Assembly (NCBI GenBank): GCA_034440235.1
Contig: JAWXBR010000059.1
Coordinates: 1-64,000 of the forward strand
Direction: 5' to 3'
Length of the DNA: 64,000 nucleotides
DNA from: JAWXBR01 sp034440235
GTDB lineage: Bacteria; Bacteroidota; Ignavibacteria; Kapaibacteriales; Kapaibacteriaceae
Shown: positions 40,817 through 49,947 of the stretch, piece by piece
How positions within the stretch are numbered: position 1 is the stretch's first letter
Layout: every line of letters begins with the position of its first letter
The notes under the pieces: model-generated
Told to the model about the DNA's origin: nothing
Database searches by the model: none
The model's input: only the letters and a program-made list of their open reading frames with translations
Made by a program: the position numbers and the translations under genes

Positions 40817-41878
40817 CAATCGCTAGTTCTTCTACGAACTAACGGGGACTAGCACACGTGGGTGTTGGGTCATCTCGTACACTCAGCTTCACAAATATGT
40901 CGCCCGATGACATCACAATTTCGAGTTTACGATTAAGGTTAGGTGTTCATTTTACAATTACGTTGGGTGCAATCACCTCGCAATTGCAACTACAGCCAAA
41001 CGCGTCTCACTCGCTTACAATTGCATACGATGCATTACATGATAGTGCCTCAACGCCTGTTGGTATCGACTTTGATACATTGATAATCGGGGTAGGCTGC
41101 GGCGAAATACACTCGGTTGTCACAGGCTTTGCTGTACAACCTCGCATTGCCGTAATGGACCTGCCATTCGGTGATGTAGCACCAGGTGTCAACACCTGCA
41201 AACCTCTTACGATTACCAATCCTGGTAGTGACACGCTTGTTGTTACCGGGCTAACGGGATATGAAACGTCCGACTTTTCCCTCTCGAGCCCCTTACTTAC
41301 GCCCCTTCCCATTACGGTAAGGCCAGGACAAAGCGTGAACCTGCGCAATGTCTGCTTCGAACAGTCCGTTTCGAGCGTCGCAGAAGTCGCTGTAACGTTT
41401 TCGTCGAATGCGGTTTTGGGAGATAGTGTTTCTGTGTGGACCGCCAACACGCTTATCGACGTCAAAGAATTGCTAGAGGTGCTTCGTTTCGAGGTCTCAC
41501 CGCAACCAGCTATCGACATGTTCAATGTCCTTTTTGCCGAGCAAACCGGCCCTGGATCTACGCTTCAGGTCGTTGACACTCGTGGAGCGGTGGTTCTGAC
41601 ATGGAGATTGGCAGAGGGTTTGACGAGTTTTCGCGCGTCGATATCTGCAATTGCCACTGGATCGTACATCCTTTTGGTGACATCGAACCAGACGTCATTT
41701 GCGACTCCATTTGTAATAACTCGATAGATAAATGGCGATCTGTCAGCTTTCTTGCGGTTCGACGTAACAATGCACGTTACTTTTTGTTATATAGCATGGT
41801 TACGTGTGCCCGATTGCACGCATCGAAGTCAACCCAAGAAAATTTTGTGCAGAAACAATGCGGTTTTCGGAGGAAAAG

Positions 41879-44800
41879 ATGAGGTCAGTTAGAATACTCA
41901 CTGCACTAATGGTAGTAGTGGCATTTGCATCGTTCACCAGCGACGCACTTGCTCAGAAAAAGAAATTCAAAGCAGAAGAATTGCTGAGCATCAATGGTGC
42001 TCAAGGCAAGGAATTCTGGATTTCCATTCCTCCGAATGAGGTTACACCGTACGGTGTTGATGAACTTGAGATCTATATCGCATCGGCCTACGATACCGAT
42101 GTTCTGGTATATGACGCAGGAGGTCAGCGCCAATTCACACGTAAAGTCACGAAAGGAGACATCCTTACCCTTTCTGATAAGAAAGGCGAGACGAATTGGG
42201 CTTGGGAAGTGCGTGAGTTTGAAGTACCCGTTAAGAAAGCCGTTCGAATAACTTCGAAGCAACCAATTTCAGTTTATGTGCTGAATTCAAAGCCTTTTAC
42301 TTCTGATGGTTATCTCGCAATTCCAACGGCATCCTGGGGCATGGACTATATCTCGTGCTCGTATTACGATTTCAGGGAAAGGCAGACCTGGGCCGGTGGC
42401 TTCCTAGTTATTTCCAAGGAAAACGGCACCCAGCTCGACATTGACCTACGTGGTGTAGGTGAACTTGACGCAAGAACTGCTGGCGGCAAACGCATAAATA
42501 CTGGGAATCGTATCGCCGTTACTCTAGATGAAGGCGAGGTGTATATGGTGAAAGGTGATGGTCAGACGCGGGGGGTGTTTGACCTCACAGGATCAAGAAT
42601 CCGGAGCACCAAACCGGTAGGATTTCTTCCCTTCCACGAGCGGACGACGATGCCGAATCTTCTAGTGTTCGGTAACGGTCGAAATCACTTGGTTGAGATG
42701 ATGCCCCCGGTAAATAACTGGGGTAAACGCTATGCGACCGTCGAGTACAAGCGTGAGAACTTAAATGGCATTGGTAAAGGCGACGTTTTTCGTGTGGTTG
42801 CTTCGCAAGCTAATACAAAGTGGAGCCTTAAGTATTACGACAAGGCATCAAAAGCTCTGCTCGGGCAAGGTGGAGGTGTTCTTGCGAAGGCAGGCGATTT
42901 TGCAGACGTTGACCAATCGGGAGCTCCGACAGCTTTAACGAGCGGTTTTAGTGTTTGGAATGCCGATAAACCTGTTTTTGTGATGCAGTATTCCTGTTCA
43001 CAATCCTGGGACGGCGATCCCATTCTTGACCCATTCATGATTAACGTCGTACCGAAAGAGCAGTTCATTACTTCAACAATTTTCCAGTCACCTACTGCCG
43101 GAAAATTCGGAAAGCACAGACTAAATCTTATAGTCTGGGCAGATTCCGCAGATCCTGAATACATCAACAATTTAAAGTCGCTTGCTGTTGATAGCATTCC
43201 GGTATGGAGTCACCCTAACGCTGATGTACCTCGAATACTCTTTACTCGTATGCCTGGTGGGGACAATCTTCACTGGTGTACAGTTGAGTTTGGTTCGTCG
43301 GGGAAATCGCATACGATAACATGTAATGGTAAAATTAGATTCGGAGGTTACATCTACGGCTTCGGTGCGGCTGATGCGTACGGATGGCCTGCAGCATCCG
43401 GATTCCGTCCAACCACATCGTTCGACACACTTGCTCCCGTTCTCACTGAGATCGATTCGTGTGGTGACTACGACTTCCGTGCTACCGAATTCCGCAACAT
43501 TCCGAGCCCACCAACCTCGCCTCCAAAAGACAGCGACCAGGTAGAAACTGGTATTAGTGATATCGACTTTGTGGAAGGGGCTCCGAATACGAACTATCGC
43601 ATCGTGCTGCAAACCGCGCAGACATTTCCAAGAGAATCATCATATAAGGACTTCAAATTCCGTTTGGAAGTCATTGACAAGGGTCTCGATGCGTATGCTG
43701 AAATCCGCGTCTCAGACTTCGGTAGCAATAATCAGGATGGTGGGGTGAACGTGACGTATGACACCGTATTCTACTTCGCCGCAAAACTGATCTTTAATCC
43801 CACACCCCTAACGTTTGGAAAACGACGGGTAGGTACGAAGCCGACCCTTTCAGCTACCGTCTCTAACGGTCAGGTCGATCCCATAGCTGTTACTGAATTA
43901 CGTTTGAAGACCGGCGCACAGTACAAAATAACTTCTGGTGCCATTCCTCCGGGCGTGACACTAGCTCCGGGTCAGGCTCATTCGTTTACCATTGAATACG
44001 ATGCATCACACGACAGCACGCTCGCACCCGTTGGTGTTGACGTTGATACCCTTATTGTGAAGTCGGGTTGTAGCGAGTTCAGACTTCCAATCACAGGCTT
44101 TGCACTCGAACCTAAAATCAAGGTTGATGACTTTGATGCCGGTACTGTAGGTGTAAATGAATTGCGTTGTGGAAGTGTTCGCATTGAAAATCCGGGTAGC
44201 GACACGCTCGTCATTACCGACATTCAAGGGTATCAGGGTACGAACTTCAATCTTTCGAACCCTTATACACCAGTGCTGCCGATTCGAATTCCACCAAAGG
44301 GCGTGATCTACTTAGAGAGAGCATGCTACCAACGTGGCGATATCGGCGTGGACGACAAGGACATCACATTGTCATCTAATGCTGCGTCGGGCGATAGTAT
44401 CTCTACATGGACGGGTGACACGCAAGAACCTGGACCAAACATCATCGGATACAACTGGCGTCAGCGACGTGTAAACACGGTTCACCAAGCGCTCGGTTAT
44501 GTGTACAACACCGGCAACCAGTCACTTACGTTGCGCGACGTAACGTTCATGGATGGCACAAAATTCTATCCTCCGGGATCGGATGCAACAAACTATGTCT
44601 TCCAAATTGTTGGTGTCTATAGTAGCGGCCAGCCTGTTACCTCACTACCGCTTGTTGGCACCAATGGTGTTGCCAACGATTCGGCTGAAGTTCTTGTACT
44701 GTTCCGTCCAGCAGCCGAAATAGTCTACGTCGCTCCAATGAAGCCTGTCTTTGACGAGCCATCAGCGCAGCGTACCGCCGACCTTGAGGGCGAAGGCATC

Positions 44801-46285
44801 TTGCCACAAATCGCACTTGTAGGCTGGGATGCAACATGTGCTGAAACGCCATACGGACAACCTATTACGAGAAGTCTGGTCATTACCAATCTTGGCACAA
44901 TGCCACTAACGATACAGGGTATTGCGTTCGCAGCGGGCACAAACCTTACGGCTTGGCAGATGCCAACCCTTCCGCCACTACCGTTGGTTATTCTAGCTGT
45001 TGGGGGTACGTTCTCGATTCCTGTTCAATACACAAGAGCGGCGGGCAATGATCTGGCATCACAAGCAGTTGTCGAAATCTTACACGATGCTGTCCCTGGT
45101 AATGGAACAGACTCAAGTGTTGTGAACCCTGTGAAGGCTACTCAGGCATTTAACATAGGTAGCTGTTCGGGTCCAGACATTGTTGTAACCGATCTTCCGT
45201 ACGGACGACAACTTGCTAACTGTGAAACACCAACTCTGGAATTCAGGATTACGAATACTGGTGGTGGCCTTACACCGCTTGAAATTCGTGAGATAAATGC
45301 TGTCGGACCAGACGCTGCGGCATTTGTCGTGACTGGTATTACACGTCAGAATGGCGCAGCAGCCACGCTTCCTGTCTCGATTCCTGCTGGTGAATATGTT
45401 CAGGTGGCAGTTCGGTTTACTCCAACAGAGCCTAACGCGGCTCCATGGGCAGACCGCGCTTACTCTGCGCAATTCGAAGTCAAGAATTATCAAGAAGGTG
45501 ATGTCAATGAGCTTCGCCTAGGTACAGTTTCGAACGCAACTGGAATTGGCTACGTTGTCCCGATCTCGTTCGATCTCACAAATGACATGACTCCTGGCCA
45601 AACAAGAAATCCAGGAGCAACCGTACTCTTCTCAGTCGCAACCGCAAGTGCTTTGTGGACCCCAGGGAACATCACAAACCTAACGGTTGACGTTCTTTAC
45701 CAAACGAACTCGCTTGTATACATCCCTGGGACTACAACTTCGACGTTGGCAGGTTGGACCGTTGCCCAGCCCGTTGTAACGACGGATGCTGTCGATCCAA
45801 CGATGGCACGCATGAGCTTTGTACTTTCTGGTCCAGCTATTTCAGCAAATACGGGCCTCTTTGACTTCAAAGTAACGCTGCTCCTAGGCAGCAATTTTGT
45901 GTCCGCTCAGACTCTTGAAGTCCTACCGCCACGTCCGTGCATCGTCACAACAACCACTGGCGATTCCACAGCAATCTTCAATTGCGCACTTGTTCGTCGG
46001 GTTGTCGCCATCTCTGGTACTCAGACCACGATGGCTCCACCTGCACCAAACCCGGTATCGGATGGAACGTTATCCTTCGACTTCGGCGTTGGTATCTCTG
46101 CACCTACTTCTATCGACATGGTCGACGCACAAGGTAATGTTATTCGCAAGTTCATCGACGGAAACGTAGAAGCAGGCGAATACACCCTAAGTGCACCAAC
46201 TGCGGGACTTCCGAATGGCGCATACTTCCTGCGGATGCGCACACTCGACTTTGTCAAAACTCAACGGATTGTCATCATCGACTAA
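41879..46285 (+). CDS. Giant secreted surface protein: IgGFc-binding-like domain, Ig-like repeats, type IX sorting tail
   Basis: The ATG at 41879 is preceded by GGAGG with five bases spacing, so upstream in-frame ATGs are rejected. The 1468-aa product has a signal peptide ending TSDALAQ and an IgGFc-binding-like domain (about 30-600, e.g. GAQGKEFWISIPPNE and SCSQSWDGDPILDPFMINVV). Several choice-of-anchor-D/HYDIN-like modules follow (ENPGSDTLVITDI, TNLGTMPLTIQGIAF, TNTGGGLTPLEIREI), and the chain ends in APNPVSDGTLSFDF...GAYFLRMRTLDFVKTQRIVIID, typical of type IX secretion. It is the intact tandem paralogue of the IS-disrupted gene upstream. A role in adhesion or cell-surface structure is likely. 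Confidence 0.9.
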   Translation: MRSVRILTALMVVVAFASFTSDALAQKKKFKAEELLSINGAQGKEFWISIPPNEVTPYGVDELEIYIASAYDTDVLVYDAGGQRQFTRKVTKGDILTLSDKKGETNWAWEVREFEVPVKKAVRITSKQPISVYVLNSKPFTSDGYLAIPTASWGMDYISCSYYDFRERQTWAGGFLVISKENGTQLDIDLRGVGELDARTAGGKRINTGNRIAVTLDEGEVYMVKGDGQTRGVFDLTGSRIRSTKPVGFLPFHERTTMPNLLVFGNGRNHLVEMMPPVNNWGKRYATVEYKRENLNGIGKGDVFRVVASQANTKWSLKYYDKASKALLGQGGGVLAKAGDFADVDQSGAPTALTSGFSVWNADKPVFVMQYSCSQSWDGDPILDPFMINVVPKEQFITSTIFQSPTAGKFGKHRLNLIVWADSADPEYINNLKSLAVDSIPVWSHPNADVPRILFTRMPGGDNLHWCTVEFGSSGKSHTITCNGKIRFGGYIYGFGAADAYGWPAASGFRPTTSFDTLAPVLTEIDSCGDYDFRATEFRNIPSPPTSPPKDSDQVETGISDIDFVEGAPNTNYRIVLQTAQTFPRESSYKDFKFRLEVIDKGLDAYAEIRVSDFGSNNQDGGVNVTYDTVFYFAAKLIFNPTPLTFGKRRVGTKPTLSATVSNGQVDPIAVTELRLKTGAQYKITSGAIPPGVTLAPGQAHSFTIEYDASHDSTLAPVGVDVDTLIVKSGCSEFRLPITGFALEPKIKVDDFDAGTVGVNELRCGSVRIENPGSDTLVITDIQGYQGTNFNLSNPYTPVLPIRIPPKGVIYLERACYQRGDIGVDDKDITLSSNAASGDSISTWTGDTQEPGPNIIGYNWRQRRVNTVHQALGYVYNTGNQSLTLRDVTFMDGTKFYPPGSDATNYVFQIVGVYSSGQPVTSLPLVGTNGVANDSAEVLVLFRPAAEIVYVAPMKPVFDEPSAQRTADLEGEGILPQIALVGWDATCAETPYGQPITRSLVITNLGTMPLTIQGIAFAAGTNLTAWQMPTLPPLPLVILAVGGTFSIPVQYTRAAGNDLASQAVVEILHDAVPGNGTDSSVVNPVKATQAFNIGSCSGPDIVVTDLPYGRQLANCETPTLEFRITNTGGGLTPLEIREINAVGPDAAAFVVTGITRQNGAAATLPVSIPAGEYVQVAVRFTPTEPNAAPWADRAYSAQFEVKNYQEGDVNELRLGTVSNATGIGYVVPISFDLTNDMTPGQTRNPGATVLFSVATASALWTPGNITNLTVDVLYQTNSLVYIPGTTTSTLAGWTVAQPVVTTDAVDPTMARMSFVLSGPAISANTGLFDFKVTLLLGSNFVSAQTLEVLPPRPCIVTTTTGDSTAIFNCALVRRVVAISGTQTTMAPPAPNPVSDGTLSFDFGVGISAPTSIDMVDAQGNVIRKFIDGNVEAGEYTLSAPTAGLPNGAYFLRMRTLDFVKTQRIVIID

Positions 46286-46367
46286 GCACGTAGCGTCGCG
46301 TGTCGACGACTAATTTGGCGTCGATTTTCGACCGATGTAACCGTTGAAGCTTAAGTACTGTCACTGG

Positions 46368-46391
46368 ACGGCGATCTAAAAGGGTCGCCGT
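46368..46391 (+). terminator. Stem-loop after the giant surface protein gene
   Basis: ACGGCGA (46368-46374) pairs with TCGCCGT (46385-46391) around a ten-base loop and is followed by TTCTTCGTTT. It lies 83 bp after the stop and before the next gene. The T-run is interrupted, so efficiency is uncertain. Confidence 0.45.
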
Positions 46392-46476
46392 TCTTCGTTT
46401 CGGCACATTGTTTGACTCCGTTCGTATGAATGCGCCGTTGGCCATTCGTCCCCCAGTGATTACATTTGTTGCATCC

Positions 46477-47037
46477 ATGAACCCTTCTGCCGCCCATATA
46501 GCTTCACACTTCAGACTCAGACTCCCTGTTTGGTGTCTGGTCTTGGTGTGTATGTTGTTTGTTGGCACTACAACTGCATTTGCAGATAAGAGCAAGAAGG
46601 TCGTGACAACAAAGCCAGCAACGGCAAAAGAGCGTCGCGCTGCCGAAGTGATTAAGTATGGTACACCGTACACTGGTGCTGTTGAAGCAACGTTAGCTGC
46701 TGTTGCTCGTGGTTCGAAAGCTGCGACAAGCGCGGGCAAAACTCTACGAACTCAAAATGGTGCCGACTCCAGTCGTAAAGAGAGTCGCATCGTGTATGTT
46801 CGTGCCACTTCTGACATTTTCTCTGCAAGAATCGACCTGTACGATGATGAGCAGACTATAGATGTCGGCATCTACAACATGCTTGGCAAGAAGGTACACG
46901 ACGTCTACCGCGGCTATGCATCACGTGGACAACACGACTATTCTGTGCCAATTAATGACCTTCCCGAGGGCGTGTATATCTGCATCGCTCAAGGCAGTGC
47001 GTTCCGCGGCGCACAGAAGTTCTTCCTCTCTCGCTGA
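46477..47037 (+). CDS. Small secreted protein with type IX-like sorting domain
   Basis: The chosen ATG gives MNPSAAHIASHFRLRLPVWCLVLVCMLFVGTTTAFA, a usable signal peptide; ATGs at 46408 and 46426 would only lengthen the N region. The mature part is a basic linker (KSKKVVTTKPATAKERRAAEV) followed by ~85 residues matching the C-terminal sorting domain (ARIDLYDDEQTIDVGIYNMLGKKVHDVYRG, then LPEGVYICIAQGSAFRGAQKFFLSR). The protein is little more than linker plus sorting tail. It ends 8 bp before the next gene. Confidence 0.75.
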   Translation: MNPSAAHIASHFRLRLPVWCLVLVCMLFVGTTTAFADKSKKVVTTKPATAKERRAAEVIKYGTPYTGAVEATLAAVARGSKAATSAGKTLRTQNGADSSRKESRIVYVRATSDIFSARIDLYDDEQTIDVGIYNMLGKKVHDVYRGYASRGQHDYSVPINDLPEGVYICIAQGSAFRGAQKFFLSR

Positions 47038-47045
47038 CACTCAGC

Positions 47046-48182
47046 GTGAAATTCAGTACTAAAGCAATCCACGTTGGTCAGCAGCCTGACGAATTAACAG
47101 GCGCTGTTACAGTGCCTATTTACCAAACCTCTACCTACGCTCAGGAAGAGATAGGTAAGAACAAGGGTTATGAGTATGCGCGCACTGCAAATCCCACTCG
47201 CTCGCGTTGGGAAGAATGTATAGCAGCGTTAGAAGAAGGCACAAAGGCATTTGCGTTCGCAAGCGGACTAGCTGCGACTGATAGTGTGATGCGTCTTCTT
47301 TCGAGCGGCGACCACGTCATCATGGCCGAAGACATGTACGGTGGAACCTACAGACTCGCTACAAAAGTGCTTGAGCGTTATGGCATTACGTTCTCGTTTG
47401 TTGACATGCGAGACGTTACGAACGTCGCATCGGCAATGACACCTTCGACAAAAATGGTGTTCACAGAAACGCCAACAAATCCGATGATGACCATCACAGA
47501 TTTGCGCGGAGTTGCCGAAGTAACACATGCCGGAGGTGCTGTACTTGTGGTAGACAATACCTTTGCTAGCCCCTTCTTTCAGAGACCCCTAACCCTTGGC
47601 GCCGATATTGTAATCCACAGCGCAACAAAGTATCTGGGTGGACATAGCGATCTTATTCATGGCGTCGTTGTAACGAACAACGCCGACATTGCAGGACAGT
47701 TGGGCTTCATACAGAATGCAGTTGGAGCAGTGCCGGGTCCGCTCGAATGCTGGCTTTGCCTTAGGTCGGTGAAGACACTTCATGTGCGTATGGAACGACA
47801 CGCATTGAATGCGCAACAGATAGCTGCGCACCTCGAACATCATCCTGCTGTTCAGCGCATATTCTATCCTGGTTTAGCATCGCATCCGCAACATACTCTG
47901 GCTGCATCACAGATGTCTGGTTTCGGTGGGATGATTTCTATCGAACTTGGTTCGCGAGAAAAGGCAGTTGCAGTGACGAAAGCGTTCAAGCTTTTCACAC
48001 TCGCAGAATCACTCGGTGGAGTGGAGTCGCTTGTCTGTCACCCCGTGTCGATGACACATGGCAGTATTCCCGTTGCGCAACGTGAACGCCTCGGTATAAC
48101 CGATGGCCTCGTTCGTCTAAGCGTTGGCATCGAAGACATCGATGATCTCATTGCCGACATCGACCAAGCTCTCTTGGCATAG
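47046..48182 (+). CDS. Cys/Met metabolism PLP enzyme (cystathionine gamma-synthase/lyase type)
   Basis: The 378-aa fold-type I enzyme starts at GTG 47046 (MKFSTKAIHVGQQPDE). Conserved features are PIYQTSTYAQ, YEYARTANPTRSRWEECIAALE, AFASGLAATDSVMRLLSSGDHV, VVDNTFASPFFQRPLTLGADIVIHSATKYLGGHSDLIHG (the Lys in SATK binds PLP) and SLGGVESLVCHPVSMTH. It makes or breaks cystathionine or a related thioether in methionine/cysteine metabolism; synthase versus lyase cannot be told by eye. Only 8 bp separate it from the secreted protein gene. Confidence 0.92.
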   Translation: MKFSTKAIHVGQQPDELTGAVTVPIYQTSTYAQEEIGKNKGYEYARTANPTRSRWEECIAALEEGTKAFAFASGLAATDSVMRLLSSGDHVIMAEDMYGGTYRLATKVLERYGITFSFVDMRDVTNVASAMTPSTKMVFTETPTNPMMTITDLRGVAEVTHAGGAVLVVDNTFASPFFQRPLTLGADIVIHSATKYLGGHSDLIHGVVVTNNADIAGQLGFIQNAVGAVPGPLECWLCLRSVKTLHVRMERHALNAQQIAAHLEHHPAVQRIFYPGLASHPQHTLAASQMSGFGGMISIELGSREKAVAVTKAFKLFTLAESLGGVESLVCHPVSMTHGSIPVAQRERLGITDGLVRLSVGIEDIDDLIADIDQALLA

Positions 48183-48255
48183 CCAAGCGCTATAAGATTT
48201 TTAGAGATCCATTAGTTTTTACGGGCACGCTACCCGCGAAAAAATACGCGCACGA

Positions 48256-49932
48256 TTACACCTGCCGACGTACGCCAACGAAGTTGAACCGATTTGCAAC
48301 AAACGACAAGTCTGTAAAAGCTGCGTTTCCAGCAGGATTGTGTCCAGCACCGTGAAAGTCGGAAAACGCTGCAGATTGATTTACCCAAACGGAGCTATTA
48401 AGATTAAAGGCAACCGGTGCACCTGCTATGGTCAGAAGGTCTTCGGCGCGCTGCATTTTCTCTTCGTCGACTGTAAACACCAGGGCGGTGAGCGCACCTA
48501 TTCGTGTGATGCTGTTTTCAACCATGGTCAGAGATTGCTCGAAGCTCTTTGTAGTTACGATGAAGGATACTGGACCAAACCATTCTCGTTCAAATAAATC
48601 TGCTCTCGATGGATCGGTCTTGAGGACAAGGGGCGTAACCGAGCAGGCTCCGTCGTAGCCCGGCTGTCGAAGAGGTGAGCTCGGACGTATGATGTCCAGT
48701 CCAGACTCCTCTGCTTCCCTCAGTCCCGCAAGAATGCGAGGATTCTGCAGCGCACCAAGGGTACCCGGACCCATTTTTTCGTTGAGGACGATATTGTCGA
48801 TTTTCGTTCTTAACTGCAAGGCAACATCGTCTACGCTTACATACGTGCCCTCGACAAGTACGCCTAGTTCGGACATGAAAATGTTCTGCGGCGCAGTACA
48901 CATCTGTCCGCTATAAAGGCTCAAGGAGAAGGCAATGTTGTCGAGTGTTTTATCGAGGTCTGCGGTGCTATCCAGAATCACGCAATTAACCCCAGCCTTC
49001 TCTGACATAACAAGTTTGCCCCTTAGCGCCCCTTCCCGCTCAACGATTTCGCCAAAGACTGGGCCGCCCGTGTAATCAATCACTCGGATTGTTGGATGCT
49101 TTACAAGGTCAAGAGCAATTGGGGCCTCTACGGTATCAGTTGCCAACTGCACCACGTGCGGGTCTACCCCAAATTCTTGCATGGTATGCTGCATCGAACC
49201 AATAACAAGTGCGGCTGGATACACTGCACCAGGGTGTGGCTTTGCGATAACGCTGTTACCCGTTACGAGAGCAGAGAACAAACCGGGCACCGAATTCCAC
49301 ACCGGGAACGTCGAGCAGCCTATAACAAGGTTTGTACCCTTTGGAACGATGCGGTATGTTTTGTCGATGGACACCGTCATTTTGCCCATCGGCTTTGTCC
49401 AGCGAACATTTTTAGCGAACGAGGTCTGCGCCACATAACCCATAGCGATGGCTTCGAGCGCTCGATCGAACGCATGGGGTCCGGATGACTGGAAACCCAT
49501 CACAAAACCCTGTCCCGTTGTATGCATTGTCGCATACGCAAGCTCAAAAAACTTCTTGGCACCACGTTCAAGTGTTTCGATAAGAATGACTGCACGCTCT
49601 AATGGCTCTAGGCGTTGCCACTTCTGTTGTGCCGTGGTTGCACGTGCAGCCAATGTTTCGGGCAGGTCATGAGGGTACGTAATACCCAGGTCAAAGCCAT
49701 ACGGAGATATCTCTTCCCCGACCTGTCCGTCGGTTGCTTTCTGTACAAGCCCTGTAAACGCCGAATTAAGTTGCGCTTTAAAGGCAGCTTCACCATCGGC
49801 ATTCGCTGTTTCACCATAAATCTTGCCACTAGGTGGTTCCGGCCAGTGTGCGTGAAAATGCCTTTCGTTATTTGCTTTCACAGCTGCATTGAGTGTACCT
49901 AGGTGTCGGTCGATAAGAACTTTATAGGGCAT
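48256..49932 (-). CDS. PaaN-type aldehyde dehydrogenase family protein
   Basis: The 558-aa protein follows the PaaN pattern of long aldehyde dehydrogenase-like enzymes from phenylacetate catabolism: ERHFHAHWPEPPSGKIYGE at the N terminus, GMTVSID-like MGKMTVSIDKTYRIVPKGTNLVIGCSTFPVWNSVPG, KPHPGAVYPAALVIG and the catalytic Cys in LYSGQMCTAPQNIF. It should oxidise the ring-opened aldehyde intermediate. No other paa genes are in the window, so the physiological substrate here is open. It lies 15 bp after alanine dehydrogenase, in one operon. Confidence 0.85.
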   Translation of the reverse strand: MPYKVLIDRHLGTLNAAVKANNERHFHAHWPEPPSGKIYGETANADGEAAFKAQLNSAFTGLVQKATDGQVGEEISPYGFDLGITYPHDLPETLAARATTAQQKWQRLEPLERAVILIETLERGAKKFFELAYATMHTTGQGFVMGFQSSGPHAFDRALEAIAMGYVAQTSFAKNVRWTKPMGKMTVSIDKTYRIVPKGTNLVIGCSTFPVWNSVPGLFSALVTGNSVIAKPHPGAVYPAALVIGSMQHTMQEFGVDPHVVQLATDTVEAPIALDLVKHPTIRVIDYTGGPVFGEIVEREGALRGKLVMSEKAGVNCVILDSTADLDKTLDNIAFSLSLYSGQMCTAPQNIFMSELGVLVEGTYVSVDDVALQLRTKIDNIVLNEKMGPGTLGALQNPRILAGLREAEESGLDIIRPSSPLRQPGYDGACSVTPLVLKTDPSRADLFEREWFGPVSFIVTTKSFEQSLTMVENSITRIGALTALVFTVDEEKMQRAEDLLTIAGAPVAFNLNSSVWVNQSAAFSDFHGAGHNPAGNAAFTDLSFVANRFNFVGVRRQV

Positions 49933-49947
49933 GAGCTTTGTCTTCGA

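Larger units (their letters stand above)
39517..40857 (+). mobile_element. IS3-family insertion sequence, ~1.34 kb
   Basis: Two overlapping transposase frames sit between imperfect inverted ends: left CTAGCCCCCCAATTAG then GTAGGAGGACTCCTGATTGT, right (reverse complement) CTAGTCCCCGTTAG then GTAGAAGAACTAGCGATTGT. Outside them the host gene is continuous with a paralogue. The 3-bp target duplication GTG (39514-39516 and 40858-40860) keeps the host frame exactly. A 4-bp duplication CGTG with TG...CA element ends (39515-40856) is the alternative and would fit IS3 ends better but not the frame. Confidence 0.88.
37573..41727 (+). pseudogene. Large surface protein (IgGFc-binding-like N-terminal domain) interrupted by an IS3 element
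   Basis: Start ATG 37573 gives a signal peptide (MTTSKRHLLVCLSFLVSVGLTAQ). The following ~600 residues parallel the intact paralogue at 41879-46285 almost domain for domain: AAQGKEFWIAIPPNE, GYLAIPTAAWGTDYI, GGFLVVAKENGTHLDIELRGVG, FHERTTMPNLLV and VMQYSCSQSWDGDPSLDPFM. This type of domain occurs in IgGFc-binding-protein-like bacterial surface proteins. At FGKHRV the frame is cut by the insertion; it resumes at 40858 as GVGSSRTLSFTNMSPDD, followed by choice-of-anchor-D-type Ig modules and a type IX-like sorting tail (VSPQPAIDMFNVLF to FATPFVITR). Removing one GTG and the insertion restores a single frame. The product is shorter than the paralogue. Confidence 0.9.

Noticed and set aside
37573..41727. 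Two separate genes on either side of the IS
   Set aside because: The downstream half begins mid-domain and aligns with the continuation of the intact paralogue, so it is one interrupted gene.
48215..48246. Hairpin between the convergent metabolic genes as a terminator
   Set aside because: The CGGG/CCCG stem is short and the A/T runs are on the wrong sides for either transcript.
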